Shown here: one piece after another, positions 1-12,163 of the stretch
Layout: every line of letters begins with the position of its first letter
How positions within the stretch are numbered: the stretch's first letter is position 1
Source of the DNA: Homalodisca vitripennis
Lineage: Eukaryota; Arthropoda; Insecta; Hemiptera; Cicadellidae
Assembly: GCF_021130785.1 (NCBI RefSeq)
Contig: NC_060215.1
Location: forward strand, 117,204,501 to 117,268,500
DNA: 64,000 nucleotides
Reading direction: 5' to 3'
Notes under the pieces: model-generated
Told to the model about the DNA's origin: nothing
Database searches by the model: none
Seen by the model: the letters and a program-made list of their open reading frames with translations, nothing else
Program-made: the position numbers and the translations under genes

Positions 1-2095
1 GAAGTTAATATTATTCTGCAAGTCTTGAAATGTGTTTATTAATATCGCTTCTATATGTAGAAAATGTGTGTTGTAGATCTTATTGTTATAGAATTTATTT
101 ATATGTGTTTTGTAACTTGATTATAGTAACTCCAATAGAAATTCAATAATATATTAATAAATGCACATAGTTTTGATATAACTATTGTGGTTTATTTATT
201 TGTTCATTAACTCTACCATACACAATAAATAAACATTTATTTATCACAATCATATACATTCTAGGATTATTCTAAAATGTCTATGAAAGAGAAGGGAGTT
301 TTTTTATAAATTAATAATTTTGTCTCCATCCTCTAGCATGTTGTGGTATCTGGTATCTCCTTTCTAAGGGACACATTGTTTCAGTTGGGATTTCAGCAGT
401 GATATTTTTCCTTTGGGACTTTCAATAATATATGTACTTAGTACAAATAATTTGTCTTAGTACATCAGAAAAAAATAAAGTTCATAAAATTCTCATACAA
501 TTTATGTTAATAATATTGTCAATGTATTTGTTCCTTTTAAGCCAATAAATAAGGGTATTTGTGACAGTAAATGATTACTCAACATCTACACATGAAAGTT
601 TGTAATTTATTTGTAATCCAGCAATGTAAATCCATCTGTATAATATTTCAAAATAATTGCACTGTCAGTTTGAAACTATGCTCTATCTTATGTGGACTGA
701 ACAGTATATATTGGGCTATTCGTGAAGTATTTTTCTAAGAAGGATAAACAAATGAAGCGGTTTTGCAATTGGAAGTAATGGAATCTTGAAATTCAAAGCT
801 GTTCTTCTGGGACAAAGTTATTGTTACCTACAAAGTGTTTTTTTTTTAATTTCTGTTAAAATCTTTAGGATATACAGAATGTTTTGTGTCTGAGATCAGG
901 CATAAACTTATATATCACAACCATTTAGTCAACTTAATTGAATTGCAATGTACCTTTCTTCTCAAATTTTAGTATACTCTAATTTTCAAATACAATATAA
1001 CAATGATGAGGTCTTAAGCATATGATTACATACCTGTTTTCAATGAACACCTCCACATGTATGGGGAATTTTATGATTTTTTTCATTATTAAAGAGCACA
1101 ATATACAAATTTTAAACTTTAATATAGTAAAATATAAAAATATAATAGGGATTGTAAGTACAGCTGAAACACAAGACTTGTTGAAGCTTATTCCTGAATA
1201 AAAATTGTCTGGCAGGGATACTGCACATAAGTTATACCTGAAAATATCCTCCACAATTATTTATCTAAATTCAGTAATGTTTTTTAGTGATCTTATCTGA
1301 GGAGTTAATGACAGATAGCTCTACCAGTAGTCATCACTGTGTCAGCTTTTAGTGCTTTAACGCCAAAGAAAAATCGTTTGAAACAACATTTGTTTAGGTT
1401 AGAGAAATCTGTCCTGCTATTAAGAAAATACCTGTGCTCTGGTCTGCTGAGGAGGTCATTATTTAAGGGGGTTATCACAGAGAAGTTTAGGGCCATGAAA
1501 CATGAATTTAAGAGTAACATCTCTTACAGTAAGTAGATCAAAGCCAAGAGAAGGTATAAATAGCGATACTTAAGGGTTAGTCAAAACCAACTCTATGTTG
1601 CTCAAACCAGCCTGTTATGGACAGTATTATGAATGATACTTTGCCCCTGACTTAAAAACATGAGAGCACCCAGGTGGACACCAGGTGTCATATACCCAGG
1701 TCAAAGCTATTGTATAGATAATATGATGCAAGGCGCCGGACTCCCACACAAAGTAATCAAACTGGGAACCCAGAACCTTTAGACAGGCTTATATACAGCT
1801 GCTGCTGGTTGAATACTCAATGGAAGGTGCAATAACTTCGCAGGTAAAAGGCTGGAGGGAATTTTCACACAGACACAGTCATTTTCATGGTTATTATATT
1901 TCATAGACTGTCAGCAAGACAAGGGTTCACTAGACTGGGACTTGGAGTGCAGGTCGGTTTGAGTATAACAAAAGTGACATGAAGTACAAATATTTTGCTA
2001 TGAATCTTGATACTAAAATTTTCTTCTAGGATCAGATTTCCAACACACGCTCAGAAATCCGTATGTTTTGACCACTGAATATGTGGTAAACAAGT
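1..2095. other. AT-rich DNA, no gene recognised
   Basis: I see no long reading frame, domain motif or repeat array here. The open frames are all under 100 codons and resemble no family I know. A short perfect palindrome, GACACC-A-GGTGTC, lies near 1677-1690. The last part may include 3' untranslated sequence of the LINE relic that follows on the minus strand. Confidence 0.5.
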
Positions 2096-2149
2096 GAAAG
2101 ATACTCATTCTCTTCTAAAGAGTAGGCTGCTGCCATGCACTGAAACCAT

Positions 2150-3610
2150 CAAGGGACCTTTTGCACACCCCGGAAGTTTAATATAAAGCTTGCCAGTTTG
2201 CAATTTTAGTAGCCCCACAAAACATTAAAAACAACCGATCAGGTACTTCTGGAGAAATTCTTTGTCCAGAATACCAAAGATGCTACAGCTTTCTCTTACT
2301 ATGCAGGGCATTCAAACCACAGATGTTCAGCAGGTTCCTTCTGCTCATTATATAATATCAGGAGCAGTTGATCATCCCTAAAGATGCTAACTCTGTTAGC
2401 TTAGATATCTGTGTTCCTTAATTATAACCACAACCTGAGAAGACAGAAATGATATATTAAAATGCAGGAAGGTGACTTTAGACCCAATTTACTCACCCCT
2501 AAACATGTCTAACCTCCACCTCCTCACATGTCCAGTGTAAACCCACCTCCATAAAACCCTAGAAAATTTGCATCTAAGAATTCCACAGAATGCTTGAGGG
2601 CCTGTCATGTTAGCTGCCAAACCCGCCAAAACATCAACCCTATCCTTCAAGACCCAAGGGAAGAAACAACCTGATAATAATCCTAGACAAGTCTGTAGTT
2701 CAACGCAATAGAGTCCAGTGCACTCAATGCTGCCTGGCCATCTATGAAAATACTAATCGTCTTACTTTTATAGTGCAAACAAAGATTCTTATGAGTATAT
2801 TCTATAATGGTAATGACTTCTGCATGAAAAACTGTGGGATGAGGATCCATAGGAATCACCAGATCTCTTTATGGTTTCATCCATTTAATTCCAGCACCTG
2901 CACCACTTTCTGTCTTAGAGCCATCAGTAAATCATTCAGGCTCCAATGTGGAGGAGAGTTTCTTCCCTCACACTAAGCCTCCCTAGAAGATATCACAACA
3001 CTAAAGGGTTCGTCAAAGAAGAAAAAACTTAATTTTTTTTTATTAACATGTTAATTTTGCAATGATGGCTGCTACAGCCTGATTCAGGCTAAATACTGGC
3101 TATAGCCTGAATATAATGTTCAAAGACAACAGTCCAAGGCAGCCCCCAGGAAATTTTATAAGGCTCTGGCTATAGCCAGACAGGCCTTATTTGGGGTATT
3201 TTCTAGCCTGGCACCATTCTTTTCACCTCCGTTTGAGGGTATCAGACAACTACGTTAGAGCAGGTTTAATCATAGAACCATAAAGCCAATACCAAAACCT
3301 CGGCTTAAGTTCTAAAGACTCTCCTATAACACATCTGCACTGCATTAAGGACCATTTTCTCCTCGTCACCACCCTTTTCAGATATGTATGTAAGGCTCTT
3401 TTATGAACAACACCCAGATACTTGACTTCAATTTCAATTTAATTGTAGAGCTACACAGCAAAAAGAGGCAAACCCCCACCCCCTCCGATGACTTTTCGTA
3501 AAGGCAACAGCAGCAGTCTTAGCCGGGGTAACACTAAACCCTCAGATTTTCAACAAGTTTTCAAGTGTGTTTGGTGCTGCATTGGTCAACTTTGTGACAT
3601 GAATGTCCTA
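2150..3610 (-). pseudogene. RT thumb, RNase H and zinc-knuckle relic of the LINE
   Basis: On the minus strand the RT thumb begins with GFSVTPAKTAAVAFT near 3530, matching the GLSVNPxKTxxVxFT block, and is followed by a KYLGV-like segment. The RNase H domain is clear. It has FTDGSKTESGAGAG at about 2890-2933 with the first catalytic Asp, VFHAEVITIIEYTHKNL at about 2785-2838 with the catalytic Glu, and ISIFIDGQAALSALDSI at about 2703-2755 with the third Asp, where DS of the usual DSQAAL is DG. Further on, NEQKEPAEHLWFECPA at 2303-2350 matches the ET..H....C part of the C-terminal zinc-binding motif. Stops and frameshifts separate all of these. RNase H would remove the RNA strand during second-strand synthesis. 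Confidence 0.7.
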
Positions 3611-3639
3611 TGTCCAAAATTCAACTTCTTCAAACTAAC

Positions 3640-4500
3640 AAATTTTCGTTGAATGCAAAAAAAATTTGAAAGTGAACGCTAGACGTTTTTTTATGAGTAC
3701 AATTCTAAAAATGGAAATAGTCATCTAAGGTCATTAAATAGGTATTGCGTAAGCTAAATAAATTATGAGTTGTACAAGGGAAGTTATTTGTATACAAAAT
3801 GGAAAAGGTGAGTTTAGGCCTAAATGTTGGGGTGAGGCAAATTTTGCTCCAATACAAATCGGTAGAGATCAGTTTTGCTTCAATATAAAATTATTTTGAA
3901 TATCTGTTTACAGTGAAAAGGTGAACCCAATTAATTACGTTAAAAGACTTAGTTATTAGTTCATAAAAGTAAATGAAAAAAATACATGAGTTAGTGTTTC
4001 ATTATTCTTGCAATGGTATTCAACCAATGTATTTGGCGTTTTTTAATGGTTCTCTTCCAGTTTTCGGAGTTTTCCTTCCTCTTCGTGTCTTACCCTTTTC
4101 TGCTAGAGATATTATACCACTATTCATTCATTATAAAACTTCTGTAAAAAAAATAATATTCTTTTAACAACTAATATATATACCTACAGCAAAGAACAAC
4201 CAATAACTGGCATTGTAACAGAGTTAAGAACACATACAAATGCTGCCAGCAGGGTAGTTACGTGGCCTCGCAGCTGAGCTTTGATTGACTAGTTGGATTT
4301 GTCCAGTTTCGGATTGACAAAAAAAGGCAAGTTTTGTCATAATACTAGATTTTTCGTGCTCCATTTCAAAGGAAAGGACCAGTTCTTGCACGTTATGTTT
4401 ATCACAATCATATGGGGACTATCCCAAGGAATCTAGTTTTGTAAAGCTACCTCAATTTCGGGAAAAAGATAATAACGTGAGTTTTGGCATGGGACACCTC
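3640..4500. other. Unassigned block interrupting the LINE relic
   Basis: This block sits between the RT palm fragment and the RT thumb fragment of the minus-strand LINE and does not read as RT in any frame I followed. It is AT-rich. The stretch at 3835-3865 (GTGAGGCAAATTTTGC and neighbours) loosely resembles the RT scrap near 39.07 kb, so the block could contain a separate minus-strand RT scrap. It may be an insertion or strongly diverged element sequence. No terminal repeats or target duplication were seen. Confidence 0.3.
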
Positions 4501-4519
4501 AAAATAAACCAGTTGAACA

Positions 4520-4880
4520 AACCTTGTGCAAAGACACCATTACTGTTCAGTGATGACAGCAAGTCATCCACAACCAGGGTCCACAGAAGAGGATAAACAT
4601 CTTCCTGGGAGCAAAAAATACATCTCCCTTGCTCTGATCCTTGCTTCTTGAAGTATGGTGGTAACTATCGTATCCATGAGCAAGGATCTAGTCACAAATC
4701 TGACCATCAATGCAATGTCCCGAGACTGCAACAACATTCGCCTGAATGCAGGTATTGTCAGGATTCTGCCAATGTCCAGAAAAACGTCTATGGCTAATTC
4801 TCACGCCGCCAACTTTATCTATTCTACATACCATTTGGTGCAGGTTAGAGTCAAGCAGATCTAACTCCTGCTGCAAGCAG
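4520..4880 (-). pseudogene. Reverse transcriptase palm fragment of the LINE
   Basis: The minus strand reads PLLWTLVVDDLLSSLNSNG at about 4530-4595. This is the segment that follows the (P)QGGVLSP motif in R1/LOA-type reverse transcriptases and comes just before the YADD catalytic box. The PQGG portion is degraded, and the expected YADD does not follow: the frame runs into unrelated sequence near 4500. Upstream, the codons around 4690-4800 (VRFVTRSLL) are roughly where the finger and palm region should lie, but they are too eroded to align by eye. The position between the endonuclease relic and the RT thumb/RNase H relic supports a single element. Confidence 0.55.
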
Positions 4881-4979
4881 ACCAGCCTGACCGCGTCATC
4901 CTGGGCGATTTATAAGGGCTCCTTCCACAGCTGAGTAATTTATCCTCGTCATGAATGACGCAAATTGGAAATAAGTACT

Positions 4980-6040
4980 TACCATTATATTAAGTACTCC
5001 CTCCGGTTCTGTTATGTATTTGCATTGATTGTCCTTGAGATTTCCAAGCAACGATATATATATATATATATATAGCCTTTCTTAGTAATATTTATTATTT
5101 TTGCACAAGTCAATATAAGTCTAAAATTTCTTCCAGGTAGTTTTTTAGCCATCTGAACCTTGCGGTTATACAGTGCCAGCGCCTCGTGATAGGTCACTCA
5201 ATTACCCCTAGTTTTGCTCTCCAGAATAGAGCCCAGAACTCAATGAAACCAGGCTACCTTTAAATCTCTTCTCGTCAATAACGCGGCAACTATAACACCA
5301 GGAATGACATTGTCAGTGGATGTGTCCAATAGATTCTCCTTATGTGATATCGAATCTGTGATCTTTGGATTCCTATAAGTGAAACTAATAGCTTCAGCTC
5401 CCCGAAACTGAAGCAGATATCTGCGTGATATGAGAGGAAAGGTTTGTCAGACACATGCCAATCATGTATCTCTTTAAAATGTCCTCTGTCATCAATGTCG
5501 TTTCAATAACTTCCCTTCTTGTCCTGGTGAAAAATGTAGGAGCATTATCCACATTCACAACAAATAGAGAGATGATTCATTCCAGAACTGACTTACCCTT
5601 TTATTGGTGTGGGTGGGCCTTACTGTAAGATTTGACGTCGGAACCAACGATCTGTTTAAATCCTCTTCTCCCGGCATCTCTGGAGGGTGGAGGACCAAAT
5701 CGTCATAGGGAAAGTATGGGATGAAAGAATCAGGGGCCGTATATTGTCAGTTCCAAGCAGTGTGACTGTGGAGAGATCATTTGAACAAAACTTCACAACA
5801 AAAATGCTGTTCTCTTTGTCTATTATAACAGTACAAGCTCTGGTATTCTGAACTAGGACATCAAACAGTTTAAACCCCTTTCACTGACAACCCCAATACC
5901 TTCTACTTAGAAATCGAGGGCTTCTGTATTACGGCCCTGTCAAAAATTTCCGACGAGAGCCTCTGTAGAATACATCCAACACCATTTTATTGTGTTGAAG
6001 GTTGATCTGAAGGGTCCTAATCCCCATAATCAACTCCCGA
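4980..6040 (-). pseudogene. APE-like endonuclease domain relic of the LINE
   Basis: The minus strand starts with LQINLQHNK at about 6020, the usual N-terminal motif of LINE endonucleases. It is followed by a segment ending YFPYDD, then NVDNAPTFFTRTRREVI, and then DWHVSDKPFLSYHADICF near 5430. This is the normal motif order of R1/LOA-type endonucleases: the PTF and TR(x)EVID blocks, then S-D-H. Here the final SDH reads SYH, which would remove the catalytic Asp. Several frames must be combined to follow the domain, so it is a pseudogene. Beyond it lies a poorly conserved linker (YNRKVQMAKKLPGRNF near 5130) interrupted by a short TA run at about 5055-5075. The endonuclease would nick the target DNA to prime reverse transcription. 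Confidence 0.65.
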
Positions 6041-6190
6041 TTTTGCGTCTTCAGCTGGTTGTGTTCCATTGTAATGAACACCATCCAGTTCCTCACTCTC
6101 AGAGTCTTTGTAGGCTGATTTTCGACCAGATAAACTATTGTCCAAGAACTCCTTGTGGTCCAAGCGACCACCACCATCCCCACAGTTTAG

Positions 6191-7547
6191 GAGTCAGACC
6201 CCAGCAGCTAGTCCTAAGTTTCATCACAACAATGTAAAAGCTCCTCTCTCGGAGTAGCACCTTTTAAACTGCAGGCACAAATAATCTACTAAGAAAATGA
6301 CTTCGGATATATTGCCTCCTAGCTCTGAGGCCTTTCTCTCTGAGGAACGTATTTCTGAGTAATCTTAGGGAGCCATTACCGTTTTGTGCCCCGCCAAATC
6401 CTCTCTGAAGTTATTCCCCACTTCCTTATTTTTGTCTGTTTAGGGCAGTTTAAAGTGGGAAGAACAAATCGGTTACTATTCAATCAAATTACGTGAAAAG
6501 ATTAGATAATATTTAGAGTCGACAATTAATATCAACCGGACACAGACTTCACGTGGGAGTTTCCTGTGAGAACGGAAACGAATCTTGGAATTCATAAACG
6601 TCCACTTAACTGGTTCAAAGGAACATAGTGTATCCCAGGGGATTATAAGTTCCTTAGCAGACAAACGATTTATTGAAGGAATATTTTTATTTCCTAGGGC
6701 AGACCGGATGAATTAAGTAGTCGGTTTATTCCTCATTAGCAACTAATTTATCCACGTATACGGGACCGCGAGCCGTCACATACTTGGTGACCGCAGACGG
6801 TGAGGACGACGTTGCCAGAAGGGTGACATCAAATGACATCCATCTTCTTGCAGTAGAAAATAAGATACGCCATCTAAAAACTAAATTTTGTGTAATTATA
6901 ATAACTTATATGCAAAGTGTTAGTCCTTATAAACAAGAATTTTTTTCAAACAAGACAAAATATGTAGTAGATTTCTTTAAAGTTAGATTGAACATTTTAC
7001 AAACAATCTTGATATAAATTATTAATTTCCACCCAAATTCTGTATGTTAATAAGAGTTAGCCAGAAGTATTTATTCATTCCGAATAGATAATTTTTTTTT
7101 AACTAAAATAATAAATGTAAGGAAGGGGTTTTGGGTATGCACTAAAGTAATAATGTATGAAAAGGGCACCAAGTAGAAGCCACCCTGTTACACGTTTGGC
7201 TACATACTTGTTTTAGAGCCGCTAAAACGCGATCTATTTCTAGCTGATATTTGAAGTGCCTCAAGGTTACATATATCAGGGTTACATATTACATATATAA
7301 GGTTACATATAGAGTCCAGTTCCTTTGTCCATCCACTCTTTGTCATTAGCCCCAAATGATGTTTCTTGTTGGTGATAATTGATTGAGACGAGCAAGCAGA
7401 GATGGCCAATGTCAGATTGTCGGACGCAACTACATGCTGTAACAATTTCAGATTTAGATCTGTGGGTTGGTTTTGATTTTAGTCGCTATGCAAGTCCCAA
7501 AAGTATCGGGGAGGTCACAAGTTCCCGTGGTTAGAGGAGGACGCTGC
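6191..7547. other. No gene recognised upstream of the LINE relic
   Basis: If the minus-strand LINE once had an ORF1 it should lie here, but I could not find a CCHC zinc-knuckle set or a convincing frame. A short GGTTACATAT-type repeat lies at about 7260-7310. The rest is unremarkable AT-rich DNA. Confidence 0.45.
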
Positions 7548-8488
7548 TTTAGCACCCCCTGGAATAAGCACCCCCTCGGGCTTTGACGTCACGGCAGGGG
7601 GGTTATAATTCAGCGCATGTACATGGCCGAGGCCCTGAATTAACACCCCCCTGTTCCAAGGGGGTGCTTATTCAGCGCATGGGCATGGCCCAGTCATTAG
7701 CACCCCCTAGCATTCACTCAGCAACACAAGGAGATTTGTCTTTTAGACATTTAATTTAATCGTAAATACAGTAGTTTTTATCTGGATTTTTGTGATGCTG
7801 TCACTTATAAGCTACAATCTACGATTGTGTTGATCTTTCTGATACACGATGAGATTATTAAGATAATAAGAATTCTCAAATATGCCTACTTCTTCTTCGA
7901 AATTACCATAGACTTAACATATATTTCATATAAGTGCTCCGACTAACAAGCTTGTTACAGACCTTAGGGTTCCTCCCTCTCGCAAACATTTTCCTATTTT
8001 TGTAAAAATGTTCACTCATGACTTGGTTTTCAGATTTTTTTATAAATATTACTAATTAACAGAATTAATTAAATAATATTTATTGTTTATTCTACTTCAG
8101 TTAAATCTGTCAATTAACATGTTTATAAAATTAATTAATGTACTGATAAAGATAATAACAACGTAAACCTACAATTTGAAATACAAAAGTTAAATCATAG
8201 CAATACAATAAATATACCTATTAACAAATTGCAATATTCTTCGTTTTATTGTTTTATTCAGTAGGAGGTGCTTATTCATCACATCAACAAGGCATAGTCG
8301 TTGATTTAAAGGGGGTGCTAAATCAGCTCATGGACACGTTAAAGGCGCTGAATTAGGACCCCCCTGTTCCAAGGGGGTGTTTATTCACGGCATGGACACG
8401 GTCACTGAGCTGATTTAGCACCCCCTTTCGTGACGTCAAAATGATGACAGTAGCGAGGGGGTGCATGTCCAAGGGGTGCTAATTCAGG
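7548..8488. mobile_element. Inverted-repeat element with iterated GGGGGTGCT motifs
   Basis: Two GC-rich arms, about 7548-7710 and 8261-8488, are imperfect inverted repeats flanking an AT-rich core of about 550 bp. Both arms are built from repeats of TTAGCACCCCCT or its complement AGGGGGTGCTTATTCAG, with at least ten instances, some altered. Each arm carries one TGACGTCA palindrome (7584-7591 and 8431-8438) at mirrored positions. The core holds no reading frame. The structure fits a non-autonomous foldback or MITE-like DNA element, but the iterated motif is unusual for a plain terminal inverted repeat. I could not define a target-site duplication, so the exact ends are uncertain. Confidence 0.6.
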
Positions 8489-11400
8489 CGCACCCCGTAC
8501 GACCATCTATCTAAGGTCTATTTGCGCTTGTTAGTAGTTCTATTTCCAAGGGCTTCGTTCATGACGTTATCTCCTGCACCATGGGTTGCTGCACACTAGG
8601 GGATTAGAGGGCCGGGGGATTGGAGGGTCCCAATATATATATATATGTGTGTGATGTGATTCCAAACAGATTAGTTGTGAACTGTCATGCTTGGCCTGGC
8701 ACCACTTCTGTGAGACGCCAAGGGCCAATCACCCTACATATTGCCGTTAGGGGCACTAGCCTAGATCCTGAAGTTCAGTAAAAGCAGGGTCACCTCCATC
8801 AAGCCGCCGAAGCGAGATCATGTGGAGATCTGCAACAAATGTGGATCTCCCCATTGGTTAGTGACGTGAGACAGTGCTGCCCGTTGTGAAGTACTTTGCC
8901 TGTCCAATGGGGGTCGTCTCTTGGACTCTTGGGAGTGAGCCCATGCCCTAGATCACAGAGGCTATTGTTGTGTGTCATATAGTCCATTATTGCGGATGAT
9001 TCTTATTGCAGCAAGAACAATACAGGCTCTAAAATTTAAGAACAGGAATTTGGTTTACGACGGAAGTCGCCATGGATGGACTGCAGCAAAATATGGCAAC
9101 AGAAGTGAGATCCTTGAATAGCCAGGTTTATAGGAGCGCTGTGTGGTAGTGGAGGGGAGCAGGGACAGGTAAACTTCTTGTGTCACTGAATTACTCACCA
9201 AGAATAACAATTTTAGCTTTCATCTTGAATATATGCAAGTAAGACAAATTAGAGTGTATTTTAATGACTTGTCTCCATCCTCTCCACCAAACAAAGCCAC
9301 TTATACAAGCCATTTGACGGACCCCTCCTTAAAAGTTCTACTATCCATAAATCACGAATCTCTTACCACCCTGTAATTTTCATGGTTTAATAAGTGTCCT
9401 ATATTGTATAAGACTCTGTAGTTTGGCACCTTCTGATTTATACATAACCTTTTTAACGCCAGTGATATTTAGAATTTCATATTTTTTATTTCGAACATTT
9501 TTCTGTAATATATAAATAAATATTACATTCTACGTGTAAGATGATTTAGTTTCAGTTGCCCCTAAAATAGACCTTCAACAGTTTTTCACCAAAGAACATT
9601 TATTAAACAACACTCACAGAAGTACAACACAGCCTTAAACAATGTAACCGCTGGAAAACACGTTGCTTCAAGTTTCAAATGTTAAATTTGGTTGTTAAAA
9701 CTTTCTAGTTATGAAGCGAAGCTTTTACTTGTGAAAGAAATTTGAGAACAACGTTTAAGTTATTTATTTAAAATGTTTGTTCCTGTCAAATCGTCAATGT
9801 ACTCAATCATGGTTTTGGATTAACTTTGACTGTGTTTTTTTTTCTGTTATTCATCTTTATTGTTCGGTTTGCTCAAATAAAAAATTAAATTTTGTCTCCA
9901 ATTTCGATCACTTGTTGTGAAAACGGCGGTATATATGCTCTAACATATGAATAAACATGTTACGCAGTGTTCATCGCAGCCAGCATAGCTGAACGCTGAG
10001 ACTTAAAAGAGAAACATAATCTGATAATAGGATTATAAATATTCACTACAAGGTTTTCTTCAGAAGAAGTTTCAAAATGTATTGTTTCAACATCCTTTTT
10101 TATAATTACTTTTTCCTTTCCCTTGATATCTCAAAATCTTCAGGTACTCCTGGATATCTTTGCCATTCTCTAAATAAATAAGATGGGTATCTCAATTATA
10201 TGTAATATCCCCTCTTTTGAATACAGGTCATTGTCTCATTGTCTTATTCTATTTTAAGTGAAATGTGTTCAGATTTCAGAATTGACTGTTTCAAATTAAT
10301 TTTATCTGCAGATCTGCCAAATAAATGTGATCTAAATTATAGATAAAATAATGTTATAAAATGTAGAAAAAATAATATACATTATGAGGCCATCTGCGTC
10401 AGGTTTTACCTTCTTTGTTAAAATTCAGTATCTTTTACTGTTGAAGCTGAAATAATTGGGGACAAGTTTTGTGCAGTGGAAACTACAATGACATATAAGC
10501 TAATTCCTTAACAAATGTTCTAATTTCGAATTCCGTCCGGTGTCAGAAACTCTGTGTAGCGATCCTTTTATTTTATTTAAAAGTACACTCCACCCTCCCT
10601 GGGTCGCTGCTAGAAAATTGTTAGGCTCGTTGACACTGTCGAAAAAAGCTACAAGTTATATAAAAGATTTGCTAACTGCACAGACCTAGATCCAGCACCA
10701 AGTTTTAATATCTCAGCACTTATTTAATATAATTCAGCTGGATTAATTTCTTCGTTTCTTGCCTGTACACCTCTAAATTCACCAGACATATTCAAGTAGT
10801 CGTCAAATCTCCGACAACAATCCTGGATGTTTATTAAAAAAATATTTAACTTAAATCATGGCTTGTTATTTCTTTTCCTACTAATGAACTCAAAATAGTA
10901 AACAATCTTTCCTTTATGCTCCGTTGATTTCCTTAGAGAAGTAAACTTACCACAGAACGTGAGTTGTTAACAACTTTTTATCGATTTCGGTCCAGAGCCC
11001 TTCCGAGTGCCAGGATCCACGACAAACGTCACCGTTTCGCAATCCCTGGCTGCCTCTGCCACCCATTGTTACTTTGGCCGACTTAAATTTGTACTTTTCT
11101 CGCCAATGGTGTAGAAGCCTTTTTCAAATACGAAGCCTTTATAACAAACGCGTTAATATTATGATTATGACGGTAGGATATAAGCCTAATTTTGGTAGAT
11201 GATTCGTTTCTCTTCAAAGTTCAAAATTATGGGATGTTACTTACATGTTGAATAAAAAAAATCACCCTCTATAAAACCTTGTTTTCTAAACAACATTGGC
11301 GTGTTATTAACAAAGCGTGGAAATTATATGTGAGCTGGAACAACTAGTCACTAATACTGTTCAGTAAAGCCTCCTTTTCTCAAGTGTTGCACATTTGTGT

Positions 11401-12044
11401 CTCAGGAATTTCAGGACTTGATTTTTCGAGAATTCAATTCAGTAGAAAATCGATTTCGGAGCGGGGTAACCACTTTAAAAAGTCGTATGAATGAAACAGA
11501 ACATGTCCGTTAAACACAGAAACAGCTCATGTGTGTACCTAAAGCTCTGAATGCCTTCGCAACAGATGTATACACGGGTATGTGTTATTCAAGTCGTTGC
11601 TCTATCGTTACTGCTATTTAAAGTCTTAAAATAATACTGTACACAATAAATTTATTCCAGTACCGATAGCCAAAATTAAAAAGTGACAATGGTGATAATT
11701 CTCTAAAGTAGCTACAACACAACTAGGAAAGTTTATGTACAAACTTTAGCAATTCAAATATCTTAGCCTACTACACTGTGTTGGACTTACACGGTTCAAT
11801 CAATATTTTTGTATACCAGAATTGGTCTGAAAGTTTGAGATGTTCTAAGTAGAACTAAACATGTTTTTTGAATGCTTCGATCATACAACGCCAGTGACTT
11901 CAAAGTGAATTTGTTTTCATAGTACTCAAGTCTCACTAATAAATAGCAATAGGTGATATTGAAATAGCTCTCACTGATCGTTGCATACTTGAATACTGCA
12001 TCTTTGACCAGACTAGCTGAATAGATTGCGTCATTGGACTTAAA
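8489..12044. other. Mostly unassigned AT-rich DNA
   Basis: A moderately GC-rich stretch at 8660-9180 has a weak CNKCGSPHW reading on the plus strand (about 8830-8860), but I could not confirm a domain. A short ATATATATATGTGTGTG run lies at 8632-8652. From about 9200 to 12040 I found no reading frame, tandem repeat or terminal repeat that I can support. The last 100 bases or so may be the 3' end of the following minus-strand LINE. Confidence 0.4.
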
Positions 12045-12163
12045 ATTAATAAATACTATTTAAAATAAAACTCTAGGCGGTAGTACACGAGATTGGAGTC
12101 CATTCCTCCACCTAAACAGCAAAAAAACTCATCAAGAGAGTAAAATGATTTGGAGAGTAACCA

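Larger units (their letters stand above)
2100..6190 (-). mobile_element. Ancient RNase H-bearing LINE relic (I/LOA/R1-like)
   Basis: Read on the minus strand, this region carries in the expected order an APE-type endonuclease, the palm region of a reverse transcriptase, the RT thumb, an RNase H domain and a terminal zinc-knuckle-like segment. All are broken by stops and frameshifts, and no single open frame exceeds about 85 codons, so the element is old and inactive. RNase H after the RT is known in the I, LOA and some R1-group LINEs and usually absent from Jockey and CR1, which is why I place it there; the clade is inference. A block at about 3640-4500 does not fit the protein and may be a later insertion or a highly diverged segment. 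Both ends are approximate, and I see no target-site duplication. Confidence 0.7.

Noticed and set aside
5012..5197. Independent small gene near the TA run
   Set aside because: The frame fits as linker of the degraded LINE and ends in YIYIYIY from a microsatellite.
8660..9000. CNKCGSPHW reading suggesting a zinc knuckle of an RT C-terminus
   Set aside because: The following His and Cys positions do not fit well and a stop lies inside; too weak to annotate.
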